This document shows, in pieces, positions 19,754 to 28,643 of a stretch of 64,000 nt of DNA (position 1 is its first letter; every line of letters begins with the position of its first letter). The stretch is from assembly GCF_900116385.1 (NCBI RefSeq), contig NZ_FPCI01000002.1, positions 186,001 to 250,000 on the forward strand. Direction: 5' to 3'. The notes under the pieces were generated by a model, which saw nothing but the letters and a program-made list of their open reading frames with translations, ran no database searches and was not told where the DNA came from. This stretch comes from Pseudoxanthomonas sp. YR558 (GTDB lineage: Bacteria > Pseudomonadota > Gammaproteobacteria > Xanthomonadales > Xanthomonadaceae). Both the position numbers and the translations under genes were made by a program.

Positions 19754-21035
19754 CCGCTTCCTGCCCGCACTCCTGTTCTCGCTCGCCTTCATCGCCTCGT
19801 CCGCCGGCGCGCAGGACCTGCTGATCCAGGCCGGCCGCGTGCTCGACGTTGAAGCGGGTCGGATGCTCGAGGGTCGCGACATCCTGGTGCGCGACGGACG
19901 CATCGTGTCGATCGCGCCAGCTACGAAGGGTGTGGATCCCCGCGTTCGGGTCCTCGACTGGTCCGCGCTGACCGTCGTGCCCGGCCTGATGGACATGCAC
20001 ACGCACCTGGCCGACGAAGGGCCCTACGGCGATCCCGCGACACCGCTGAGGAGCAATGCCGCGCGCGATGCCTTCATCGGCGCGCGCAATGCGCGAGCGA
20101 CCCTACAGGCCGGCTTCACCACGGTGCGCGATGTCGGGGTCTATCGCGGTTTCGCCGACGTGCAGTTGCGCGATGCGATCAACGCCGACCTCGTGCCCGG
20201 GCCGCGCATGTTCGTTGCCGGCACCTACGTCACGGTCACCGGCGGTGGCGGCGAGATCACCGGATTGCCTGCGGGGACGGAGTTGCCGGCGATCTTCCGT
20301 CGTGGCGTCGCGGACAACGAAGCGGAGGTGCGCCAACGGGTGAACGAGATCCTCGACGCGGGCGCCGACTTCATCAAGTTGATCGCCACGGGCGCTGTGC
20401 TCGCCGACGGCACCGAGCCGGGACAATCCGAGTACACCGAGGCCGAGATCCGCGCAGCGGTGGAAGAGGCCGGGCGTCGCGGCAGTTTCGTCGCCGCCCA
20501 CGCGCACGGTGCGGAAGGCATCAAGCGCGCGGTACGTGCAGGCGTGCGGTCGATCGAGCATGGCTCGCTGATGGACGACGAAGCCATCGCCTTGATGAAG
20601 CAGCACGGCACCTTCTTGGTCGCCGACATCTACAACGGCGACTACATCGATACGGTCGGCCGGCGCGACGGTTGGTCCGCGGAGATCCTGCGCAAGAACC
20701 TGGACACGACCGAGGCGCAGCGCGAGGGCTTCCGCAAGGCCGTCGCCGCGGGTGTCAACATCGCCTACGGCACCGACAGCGGCGTGTATCCGCATGGCGA
20801 TAATGCGCGCCAGTTCGCCTACATGGTCCGCTACGGCATGACACCGCTGCAGGCGATTCGCGCGGCGACGCTGGAGTCGGCGCGCCTGCTGCGCAAGGAA
20901 AAGGAGCTGGGCTCGATCACCCCGGGCAAATTCGCCGATCTCGTCGCCCTGGCCTGCGATCCGCTGGCCGACATCGCCTGCCTGCAGCAGGTACGCGGCG
21001 TGGTGAAGGGCGGCGTGCAGGTGGCGCGGGACTGA
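19740..21035 (+). CDS. Exported metal-dependent amidohydrolase (Xaa-Pro/Xaa-Arg dipeptidase-like)
   Basis: A 431-residue amidohydrolase-superfamily enzyme with a signal peptide (LPALLFSLAFIASSAGAQ). It has the metal motif HTH in GLMDMHTHLADEG, a probable carbamylated or bridging Lys in ADFIKLIATGAV, then AAHAHG, SIEHGSL and the catalytic Asp in YGTDSGVYPHG. This matches the imidazolonepropionase-like group, which includes exported dipeptidases such as the Caulobacter Xaa-Arg/Lys and Xaa-Pro enzymes. In this operon it may free a methylated amino acid from a peptide or amide before uptake. Start ATG 19740 lies inside the Rieske gene; ATG 19746 is the alternative. Confidence 0.82.
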   Translation: MAMRDRFLPALLFSLAFIASSAGAQDLLIQAGRVLDVEAGRMLEGRDILVRDGRIVSIAPATKGVDPRVRVLDWSALTVVPGLMDMHTHLADEGPYGDPATPLRSNAARDAFIGARNARATLQAGFTTVRDVGVYRGFADVQLRDAINADLVPGPRMFVAGTYVTVTGGGGEITGLPAGTELPAIFRRGVADNEAEVRQRVNEILDAGADFIKLIATGAVLADGTEPGQSEYTEAEIRAAVEEAGRRGSFVAAHAHGAEGIKRAVRAGVRSIEHGSLMDDEAIALMKQHGTFLVADIYNGDYIDTVGRRDGWSAEILRKNLDTTEAQREGFRKAVAAGVNIAYGTDSGVYPHGDNARQFAYMVRYGMTPLQAIRAATLESARLLRKEKELGSITPGKFADLVALACDPLADIACLQQVRGVVKGGVQVARD

Positions 21036-21041
21036 CCGCCC

Positions 21042-22355
21042 ATGCAACCACACGACCGCAGGAAGATCGGCTTCTGGACGTGCACCGCGCTGGTGGTGGG
21101 CAACACCATCGGCATGGGCATCTTCGTGCTACCCGCCTCGCTGGCGCCATTCGGCTACAACGCGCTGCTGGGCTGGGGCATCACGGTGCTGGGTTGCCTG
21201 GCGCTGGCGCGCGTGTTCGCGCGGCTGGCACGCCTGCTGCCGGACGCGGACGGCCCTTATGGGTATGTGCGGCACACGCTGGGCGACTTGCCGGCGTATG
21301 CGGTGCTGTGGTCGTACTGGGTATCGAACTGGATCACCCTCGCCGCCCTGGCCACCGGCGTGGCCGGGTACGCAGCCGCCATCTTCCCGCCGTTGGCGCG
21401 CGTGCAGCCGGCCGTGGTGTGCCTGGGCGTGCTGTGGCTGTTCGTGGGCATCAACCTGCTGGGCGTGCGCAGTGGCGGGCGCGTACAGGTGGTGACCACG
21501 GTGATGAAGCTGATGCCGATGCTGGCCGTGGCGGCGCTTGGCGCGTGGACGTTGATCGAATCGCCGGCATCGTTCGGTGCGCATCCGCCGGCGAAGCCGA
21601 TCAGCCTCGGTGATGCGATGGCGGCATCGACGCTGGCGTTGTTCGCGATGCTGGGCATCGAATCGGCGACGATTCCCGCCGCGAAGGTCGAGGACCCCGG
21701 GCGCACCATCCCGCGCGCGACGATGACCGGCACCGGCATCACCGCAGCGATCTATCTCGTGGTGTCCGCCGTGCCGTTGCTGCTGCTGCCGCATGCCGAA
21801 CTCGCGCAATCCAGCGCACCGTTCGCGCTGGTGATGGAGCGTTTCGCCGGCGAGGGAACCGGGCGGTGGATCGCGTTGTTCGTCGTCGTCAGTGGCCTGG
21901 GTGCCTTGAACGGCTGGACGCTGTTGAGTGGCGAGATGATGCGCACGATGGCCGACAACGGCACGATGCCGAAGGTATTCGCGCGGACCAATCGCTTCGG
22001 CGCGCCCATCGGCGCCCTGGTGCTGACGGCCCTGCTCGCCAGCGCGATGGTGCTGATGAACTACAGCGAATCCGCGGTGGCGGGCTTCACCTTCCTCAGT
22101 ACCGTGGTGACGGCAGCCAATCTGCCGCTTTACCTGGGGTGCTCGCTTGCATTGGGCGTGCTCTGGTGGCGCGGCCAGCGCGATGCGGGACGCGACCTGC
22201 TGGTCGCTGCCGTCATCGGCACGGCGTACACGGTGTTCGCCTTCATCGGCATGGGCGCACAGCCCTTCTGGCTGGCGCTGGCGTTGATGGTCGCCGGACT
22301 GCCGCTGTACTTCTTCCTGCGCCGTCGCCCGGGCAACGCGGTGCCGCATGCGTGA
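21042..22355 (+). CDS. AdiC-like APC-family amino acid permease
   Basis: A 437-residue inner-membrane transporter with about twelve membrane helices. Helix 1 carries GNTIGMGIFVLPASLAPFG, equivalent to the substrate-binding G-S/M-G-I-F break of APC transporters such as AdiC. It starts 6 bases after the amidohydrolase stop and overlaps the next gene by 8 bases. It would import the amino acid or betaine handled by this operon; the substrate cannot be read from the sequence. Confidence 0.87.
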   Translation: MQPHDRRKIGFWTCTALVVGNTIGMGIFVLPASLAPFGYNALLGWGITVLGCLALARVFARLARLLPDADGPYGYVRHTLGDLPAYAVLWSYWVSNWITLAALATGVAGYAAAIFPPLARVQPAVVCLGVLWLFVGINLLGVRSGGRVQVVTTVMKLMPMLAVAALGAWTLIESPASFGAHPPAKPISLGDAMAASTLALFAMLGIESATIPAAKVEDPGRTIPRATMTGTGITAAIYLVVSAVPLLLLPHAELAQSSAPFALVMERFAGEGTGRWIALFVVVSGLGALNGWTLLSGEMMRTMADNGTMPKVFARTNRFGAPIGALVLTALLASAMVLMNYSESAVAGFTFLSTVVTAANLPLYLGCSLALGVLWWRGQRDAGRDLLVAAVIGTAYTVFAFIGMGAQPFWLALALMVAGLPLYFFLRRRPGNAVPHA

Positions 22356-24414
22356 TCCGCGCTACGACATCCTCTTCGAGCCGGTGCGCATCGGCCCGGT
22401 GACGACCAAGAACCGTTTCTTCCAGGTGCCGCACTGCAACGGCATGGGCCATGCGATGCCGCTTGCGCACGCGGCCATGCGCGAAGTGAAGGCCGAAGGT
22501 GGGTGGGGCGTGATCTCGACGGAAGAGTGCGAGATCCATCCCAGCAGCGATCTCACGCCTTACGTCGAAGCCCGCCTGTGGGACGACCGCGACATCCCCG
22601 CGCTCGCGCTGATGTGCGAGAAGGTGCATGCGCACGGCGCGCTGGCCGCGCTGGAGCTGTCGCACAACGGACCGACCGCCTCCAACCTGTACTCGCGCGA
22701 AGTGCTGCTGGCGCCGTCGCACCAGCCCTCCAAGTACGGCTATCCCTCGCAGGCCCGCGCGATGGACCTGCGCGACATCGCCGAGTACCGTCGCTGGCAC
22801 CGCGAGGCGGCGGTGCGCGGCATGAAGGCGGGCATGGACATCATCTACGTCTATGCTGCGCACGACCTGTCGCTGCCGATGCATTTCCTGCAGCGTCGCC
22901 GCAACCAGCGTAGCGACGCCTATGGCGGCTCGCTGGAGAACCGCATCCGCCTGCTGCGCGAAGTGCTGCAGGACACGCGTGAGGCGGTCGGCCATCGCTG
23001 CGCCGTCGCGTTGCGTTTCGCTACCGAGGAACTGTTGGGGCCGGGCGGTGTGGAACTGGCCGAGGCGCAGGACATCGTCGGGATGCTGGCCGAGCTTCCC
23101 GACCTATGGGACGTCAACGTGGCCGCCTGGTACAACGATTCGGTGCCCTCGCGCTTCGCCCGCGAAGGCGCGCAGGAGCCCTTCGTCGATTTCGTCCGCA
23201 AGGCGACGACCAAGCCGGTGGTCGGCGTGGGCCGTTTCACCTCGCCCGACACGATGGTCTCGCAGATCCGCCGCGGCGTGATCGACCTGATCGGCGCCGC
23301 GCGGCCCTCGATCGCCGACCCGTACCTGCCGCGCAAGATCGAAGAAGGCCGCGTTGACGACATCCGCGAATGCATCGGATGCAACATCTGCGTGTCCGGC
23401 GACATGACGATCTCGCCGATCCGCTGCACGCAGAACCCCAGCATGGGCGAGGAATGGCGCAAGGGCTGGCATCCGGAGCGGATCGCGCCGAAGGCGAGCG
23501 ATGCGCGCGTGCTGGTGGTCGGCGGCGGGCCGGCCGGCCTGGAAGCTGCACGCGCGCTGGGTCAGCGCGGCTACGAGGTGCACCTGGCCGACGCGCGACG
23601 CGAACTGGGCGGGCGGGTCACGCGTGAGGCGCGCCTGCCGGGTCTGGCCGAATGGGCGCGGGTGCGCGACTGGCGGCTCGGGCAGATCGGCAAGCTGGCG
23701 AACGTCAGCACTTACCTCGACTCCGCGCTGACGGACCAGGATGTGCTCGACTTCGGTGCGGACCACGTCGTCATCGCCACGGGATGCCACTGGCGGCGGG
23801 ACGGATTCGGGCGCAGCCATGGGCTGGGCATCGCCGACTTCGCCGACAACGCGCATGTGTTCACGCCGGACGACCTGATGGACGGGCGCTGGCCCGAAGG
23901 CCGCGTGGTGGTCTACGACGACGACTACTTCTACACCGCTAGCGTCGTCGCCGAGGCGCTGCGCCTGCGCGGTTGCGAGGTCACGTACCTCACCCCGGAC
24001 GACACCATCGCCTCATGGAGCGCGAACACGCTGGACTACCGCCATATCCAGTGGCGCATGGCCGAACTGGGCGTCGTGCAGCGCGTATCGCACCTGGTCA
24101 CCGGCTATACGGGAACCACGCTTGCGCTGGAGCACGCATGGAGCGGCGCGGCTTCTTCGCTCGACTGCGACGCGGTCGTGGTGGTGACGGCCCGTCTGCC
24201 CGACGATGCGCTCTACCAGGCATTGAAGGCGCGCGAGACTGAGTGGGCGGATGCAGGCATCCGCAGCGTGGCCTGCATCGGCGATGCGCTGGCGCCGGGG
24301 CTGATCGCGCACGCGGTGTACGCCGGCCATCGATATGCGCAGGAACTGGACGCGCCGCGCGACGGCGAGGTGCCGTTCAAGCGGCACTTCCATCACGACA
24401 TGCCGATGGCGTGA
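22348..24414 (+). CDS. DgcA/StcD-type N-demethylase (OYE-like FMN, 4Fe-4S, FAD/NAD domains)
   Basis: A 688-residue protein of the trimethylamine dehydrogenase/2,4-dienoyl-CoA reductase family. An N-terminal TIM barrel of old-yellow-enzyme type (1-340) has FFQVPHCNGMG and the conserved RRNQRSDAYGGSLENR. A 4Fe-4S motif follows (CIGCNIC, then Cys about 12 residues on), then a C-terminal dinucleotide-binding domain (VLVVGGGPAGLEAAR). Known members with this neighbour set demethylate dimethylglycine (DgcA) or N-methylproline (StcD). Following a betaine-type Rieske enzyme, it probably removes the next N-methyl group. StcD works as a single gene, whereas DgcA needs a DgcB partner that is not present here, which slightly favours proline betaine. 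It converges on the GH43 operon with only 3 bases between stops. Confidence 0.85.
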   Translation: MRDPRYDILFEPVRIGPVTTKNRFFQVPHCNGMGHAMPLAHAAMREVKAEGGWGVISTEECEIHPSSDLTPYVEARLWDDRDIPALALMCEKVHAHGALAALELSHNGPTASNLYSREVLLAPSHQPSKYGYPSQARAMDLRDIAEYRRWHREAAVRGMKAGMDIIYVYAAHDLSLPMHFLQRRRNQRSDAYGGSLENRIRLLREVLQDTREAVGHRCAVALRFATEELLGPGGVELAEAQDIVGMLAELPDLWDVNVAAWYNDSVPSRFAREGAQEPFVDFVRKATTKPVVGVGRFTSPDTMVSQIRRGVIDLIGAARPSIADPYLPRKIEEGRVDDIRECIGCNICVSGDMTISPIRCTQNPSMGEEWRKGWHPERIAPKASDARVLVVGGGPAGLEAARALGQRGYEVHLADARRELGGRVTREARLPGLAEWARVRDWRLGQIGKLANVSTYLDSALTDQDVLDFGADHVVIATGCHWRRDGFGRSHGLGIADFADNAHVFTPDDLMDGRWPEGRVVVYDDDYFYTASVVAEALRLRGCEVTYLTPDDTIASWSANTLDYRHIQWRMAELGVVQRVSHLVTGYTGTTLALEHAWSGAASSLDCDAVVVVTARLPDDALYQALKARETEWADAGIRSVACIGDALAPGLIAHAVYAGHRYAQELDAPRDGEVPFKRHFHHDMPMA

Positions 24415-24417
24415 TGC

Positions 24418-26028
24418 TCAGGCGAGCGCGCGGTAGCGGAAGTCGCTGAACTCCACCGCGCCCGGGCCGGCGCTGTACAACGCGACGCGCAGGCTGAGGA
24501 AGCCGCCGAACACGTTGTGGTGCAGGCCGGACACTTCCATCCGCGTGTCCAACCGCGTCCAGGTGCGGCCATCGTCGTGAGAGTGGTGCCAGGTCACCAC
24601 GTGGTGGTCGTAGGTCAGTCGGATGCGCACGCGCCGGGTCGGCATCGCTTGCCGCGCCCACGTCTGTTCCTCCGCGTACTGGAACACGCGCAGCCCGTCC
24701 GCCGCGAAGCCCAGGCCGACGAAGGCCTTCGGGTTGTAGAACAGCAGCAAACCGCCTTCGCCGCCATCGACCAGGGTCAGCGTGACCTCGGCCTGGTAGG
24801 CACGGTCGCCGACGATGCAGGCGAGGGGGCTGCCATCCGCAGGCGACCGGCCTGCGCCAGTGAGGCGGAGGGATTTCGTGCCGTACCGTACGCGTCGCAT
24901 CTCGTCCGGTCGCGGCGCGTGGAAGGCCCACTGCGTGCCGAGGCGATCGCTCGAGAAATCGTCCGACAGCGCGACGCCGGCGATCCCCGCCTTGCCGCCG
25001 CGCGGCACCGGCAACGGGGCCGACAGATCGCCACCGCGCGCACGGAACCAACCATCGTCCGTCCATTCGATCGGCTCCAGCAGCGTCTGCCGGCCGAGCG
25101 TGCGATAGCCGTTCTCGTAGCCGTGGTAGACCATCCAGCTGTCGCCGGCCGGTCCATCGACCAGCGTCGCGTGGCCGCGCGACCACCAGGGCTCGGCTTC
25201 GCCCAGCGTGCGCACCAGCGGATTGTGCGGGCAGTGTTCCCACGGCCCGTCGATCGAACGCGAACGCGCGGCGATCACCATGTGGCCGGTGACCGGGCCG
25301 GCCGTACCGCCGACGGCGGTGACCAGGTAGAACCAGTCGCCACGCCGCGTCAGCTTGGGGCCTTCGGGCGCGAAGTTCTCGGTAATCCAGTGTTCCGGAT
25401 AGCGCCAAGGCTGGTAGGCGGTTTCGAGCGTGCCGTCGGTCGCCAAGCCGTCGTCGGAGAGGCGCACCTTGCGGATGCCGTTGACGAACAGGTAACGCCG
25501 TCCGTCTTCGCCGACCGCGTGGCCCGGATCGATGCAGCCATCGATGTGCAGGTCCACCGGTTCGCTCCACGGTCCGCGGATGTCGTCGGCCCAGATCGCG
25601 TGGATCTTCCACGCCTCGTCCTTCGCCAGCGCCGGCAGGTAGATGAAGTAGCGGTCGCCATGCTTGCAGAGATCGACGGCCCACACCGTACCCACGTGCG
25701 TGCGCAGCGCAGGGCCGAGCGGCGTCCAGGTGACGAGGTCGGTCGAGTGCCAGATCACCAGGCCGGGATAGGCGTCGAACGACGAGAACGTCATGTAGTA
25801 GTCGCCGCCGTCCTTGAGGATCGTGGGATCGGGACGATCGCCGGCGACGATGGGATTGAGATAGGTGCCGTCGCCGAGGTCGGCCTTGCGCTGGCCTTCG
25901 ACGCCGGTGGCGTGCGCCGGCGACGCCGGTGCGCACGGCGTGGCTGCCGCCACGCGCGACGACAGCGGCCAGGTGGCCAGGCCGGCGAGTCCGGCCTTGA
26001 ACAATGCGCGACGCGAGGTGCCTGGCAT
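24418..26028 (-). CDS. GH43 family glycosidase, Tat-exported, with C-terminal beta-sandwich
   Basis: A 536-residue exported enzyme. The Tat-type signal is SRRALFKAGLAGLATW. The five-blade GH43 propeller has the catalytic base Asp67 (RPDP), the pKa modulator Asp167 (IDPG) and the general acid Glu222 (APEGPKL). The last 180 residues form a beta-sandwich of the GH43 C-terminal type. It should act on arabinofuranosyl or xylosyl linkages in plant polysaccharide; the exact specificity is not readable. GGAG lies 6 bases before ATG 26028. It is the last gene of the galactose operon, 21 bases after the other GH43 gene. Confidence 0.87.
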   Translation of the reverse strand: MPGTSRRALFKAGLAGLATWPLSSRVAAATPCAPASPAHATGVEGQRKADLGDGTYLNPIVAGDRPDPTILKDGGDYYMTFSSFDAYPGLVIWHSTDLVTWTPLGPALRTHVGTVWAVDLCKHGDRYFIYLPALAKDEAWKIHAIWADDIRGPWSEPVDLHIDGCIDPGHAVGEDGRRYLFVNGIRKVRLSDDGLATDGTLETAYQPWRYPEHWITENFAPEGPKLTRRGDWFYLVTAVGGTAGPVTGHMVIAARSRSIDGPWEHCPHNPLVRTLGEAEPWWSRGHATLVDGPAGDSWMVYHGYENGYRTLGRQTLLEPIEWTDDGWFRARGGDLSAPLPVPRGGKAGIAGVALSDDFSSDRLGTQWAFHAPRPDEMRRVRYGTKSLRLTGAGRSPADGSPLACIVGDRAYQAEVTLTLVDGGEGGLLLFYNPKAFVGLGFAADGLRVFQYAEEQTWARQAMPTRRVRIRLTYDHHVVTWHHSHDDGRTWTRLDTRMEVSGLHHNVFGGFLSLRVALYSAGPGAVEFSDFRYRALA

Positions 26029-26049
26029 GCGGACTCCGTGATCTCGCGG

Positions 26050-27723
26050 TCAGCGACGCACGGCGTAGAGGCCGAACGTATTGCCGATGAAGCCACCCGC
26101 CGTCTCCACGCTCAGCAGGCTGGCGTCCAGGCCGGTGGCGACGCTCTTCCAGTCGCCAGCGGTCAGCGAGTACGACGCGTCCAGGCGCGGGCCGTCGACC
26201 CGGAAGCGCAGCGACACGGGGCCGTGTCCTTCGTCCAGCGGAATGCGCGCCAGACGATCGCCTTCCTTCCCGCCCTCGCGGCCGCTGCGCCGGTACAGCG
26301 ACACCGCCAGTCCGCGCGCATCGCGTTCGACGCCGAGCACGTAGTGGCCGTACTCGTTCTGCAGCAGCACGAGTCCTGCCAGTTCACCGACAGCGGGCTC
26401 GAACGAGGCGAGCGTGGTGTCCAGCGTGGCCACGTGATGCTGCACGCGGTGGGCGATGTACGACGGCTGGCCCGGCACCGTGCCGAAGGCGCCCAGCGGC
26501 ATCGTGCCCGGCGTGATCGTCAGGCCACGCACGCCGGTGGTGTACCAGCGGCTCTGTGGCGGATGCAGGGTCATCCACGACAGTGGCAGCGCGGGCGCGT
26601 CGAAGCGCTCGGTCCACGTCATCGGCCCGCTGGTGGGCAACGGTTGCGCATTGCGTGGCAAGTCCGGGCGCTTCGCGACCATCGGCACGCGTTCGCCGCG
26701 GGGCAGGACCACCGGCCAGCCGTCCTTCCACGTCACCGGCAGCAGGAAGGTTTCGCGGCCGAGGTTGTACTGGTTGCCGCGGTACGGACGGGTGGCGAGG
26801 AACACCGCCCACCACGTGCCGTCCTTGAGCTTCACGAACTGCGCGTGGCCGGTGGACGTCACCGGATCGGCGCGTTTCGGGTCGAGGTCGCGCTGGGTCA
26901 ACGCGGGATTCGATGGCGAGGGTTGATACGGACCGGTGAGCGCGCGGCTGCGCCATACCATCTGCGCGTGCTGCTCGCCGGTGCCGCCCTCGGCCGCCGT
27001 CAGGTAGTACCAGCCGTCGTGCTTGAAGACGTGGGGGCCTTCGACGTGTTCGGGATTCGTCGCCGGATCGGCGCCGCCGTCTACCAGCAGGATGCGCTTG
27101 CCGACACGTTCGCGCGTGCCGAAGTCGAAGCGCTGCAGCCAGATGGCGCGATGGCCGTCGTAACGGAGCTTCCCATCGGGAACATCGTTGTGGACCACCC
27201 ACGCGCTGCCGTCTTCGTCGAAGAACAGCGAAGGATCGATGCCGCTGACACCGAGCCAAATCGGGTCCGACCACGGGCCCGCGGGATTCTTGGCCGTCAC
27301 CACGAAGTTGCCGCGGTCGCAGTAGAAGCAGGTGTTGGCGATGTAGAAGGTGCCGTCGTGGTGGGCGAGGGTGGCGGCGAACAGGCCGCGGGTCAGTTCT
27401 TCCTTCTCGCCGTAGTTGATCTGCCCGGGGCGATGGATCGCGTTGCCGACCTGCGTCCATGACACCAGGTCGGTGCTGTGGAAGACCGGCAGGCCCGGGA
27501 AGTAGCCGAACGTGGAGTTCACCAGATAGAAATCGTCGCCGACGCGGATCGCGGACGGGTCGGGGTAGAAGCCCGCGACGACCGGATTGCGGTACTCGTC
27601 CGCACCCACCGATGGACCGCCATCGTCGCCGTGGTAGCGCACTTCGCTGAAGACCGCATCGCCCGCCCATGCGGGACCGATCAGCAACGATGCCGCCAGG
27701 ATCCATGCGCAGTGCTTCAGCAT
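26050..27723 (-). CDS. GH43 family beta-xylosidase/alpha-L-arabinofuranosidase, exported
   Basis: A 557-residue protein with a Sec signal peptide (MLKHCAWILAASLLIGPAWA). It has the GH43 base Asp55 (YPDPSAI), modulator Asp163 (IDPSLFF) and acid Glu228 (HVEGPHVF), and a C-terminal beta-sandwich from about residue 380, as in GH43 subfamilies containing beta-xylosidases and arabinofuranosidases. The ATG 27723 follows GAGGAAG, 11 bases after dgoK. Its presence behind galactose genes suggests removal of side chains that would otherwise block access to galactose or xylose. Confidence 0.88.
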   Translation of the reverse strand: MLKHCAWILAASLLIGPAWAGDAVFSEVRYHGDDGGPSVGADEYRNPVVAGFYPDPSAIRVGDDFYLVNSTFGYFPGLPVFHSTDLVSWTQVGNAIHRPGQINYGEKEELTRGLFAATLAHHDGTFYIANTCFYCDRGNFVVTAKNPAGPWSDPIWLGVSGIDPSLFFDEDGSAWVVHNDVPDGKLRYDGHRAIWLQRFDFGTRERVGKRILLVDGGADPATNPEHVEGPHVFKHDGWYYLTAAEGGTGEQHAQMVWRSRALTGPYQPSPSNPALTQRDLDPKRADPVTSTGHAQFVKLKDGTWWAVFLATRPYRGNQYNLGRETFLLPVTWKDGWPVVLPRGERVPMVAKRPDLPRNAQPLPTSGPMTWTERFDAPALPLSWMTLHPPQSRWYTTGVRGLTITPGTMPLGAFGTVPGQPSYIAHRVQHHVATLDTTLASFEPAVGELAGLVLLQNEYGHYVLGVERDARGLAVSLYRRSGREGGKEGDRLARIPLDEGHGPVSLRFRVDGPRLDASYSLTAGDWKSVATGLDASLLSVETAGGFIGNTFGLYAVRR

Positions 27724-27734
27724 CCGGTCTTCCT

Positions 27735-28643
27735 CTAGTAGGGGGCGGTCGCGGTCCGCCGTGCCCACAGCGCATGCAGGCCGCGCGCGGACAGGTCTTC
27801 GGGATGGCGCTGCACGCCGACGCCCAGCGTCGTCAGTGCGTGCGCGTAGGAGGCCAGCAGGCGGTCGTTGCCGATCAGGTGCACCTGCGCCGGGCGTGGC
27901 GCATGCGAGAGCAAGCCCGAGGCGCGCAACTCGTGGCCGATCAGCAGGCCGGAGAGATACGAAGGCAGCGCTGGTTCGGCGAATTGCTGGAACAGGCCCG
28001 TCGTGCGCACGCCGAACAAGTGGTGCAGCAAGCCGCCGGCGTCGGCGCTGCGCTTCAGCCCGGCGTCGAACGCGTAACCATCGAAGCGCACATCGCCGGC
28101 CGGCATCAACCGGCCGAGGATGCTGTGCTGGCGCAGCAGCGCGAAGAGTTCGCCGGTCATCGCGGTGGCGATGCGGTGCACCTGGCCGTCGCGCACCGTG
28201 ACCCACTTGCTGTGGGTGCCGGGCAGGCAGACGACGTGCGTTCCGCCCGGCAAGGCATCGAGCAATGCGGCGAGCTGCGTTTCTTCGCCGCGCATCACGT
28301 CGGGCACGCTGTCCGAGTCGCTGTCGCGCAGGCCCGGAACCAGCCACAGCGCGCGGCCATCGAAGCCCGGCGGATGGAAGCGTTGCATGCCGAGCGCCAG
28401 CGCTTGGTTGCCGGCCGGGCAGGACAGGTACGGCATCTCATGCCAGCCGCCACGTCCGCCCACCATGCCGCACAGCAGGATGTCGGTGTCGTCCCAGCCG
28501 GCGATTTCCTGCGCGAGTACGTCGCCGAAACGACCTGCGCACGCCAGCACGCCCTGGTCGCTGCGGCGGCGCTCGCGGACCTGGCCGTCGTCGGCCATCC
28601 GGTACAGGCGCAGGCTGCTGGTGCCCCAGTCGACGGCGATCAT
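27735..28643 (-). CDS. dgoK: DgoK, 2-dehydro-3-deoxygalactonokinase
   Basis: A 302-residue kinase of the DgoK family: phosphate-binding start MIAVDWGTSSLRLYR, then CGMVGGRGGWHEMPYLSCPA and LPGTHSKWV with the catalytic-type GTHSKW block. It phosphorylates 2-keto-3-deoxygalactonate on C6. ATG 28643 overlaps the lactonase stop by 4 bases (ATGA). It is the fourth catalytic step of the oxidative galactose route encoded here. Confidence 0.93.
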   Translation of the reverse strand: MIAVDWGTSSLRLYRMADDGQVRERRRSDQGVLACAGRFGDVLAQEIAGWDDTDILLCGMVGGRGGWHEMPYLSCPAGNQALALGMQRFHPPGFDGRALWLVPGLRDSDSDSVPDVMRGEETQLAALLDALPGGTHVVCLPGTHSKWVTVRDGQVHRIATAMTGELFALLRQHSILGRLMPAGDVRFDGYAFDAGLKRSADAGGLLHHLFGVRTTGLFQQFAEPALPSYLSGLLIGHELRASGLLSHAPRPAQVHLIGNDRLLASYAHALTTLGVGVQRHPEDLSARGLHALWARRTATAPY

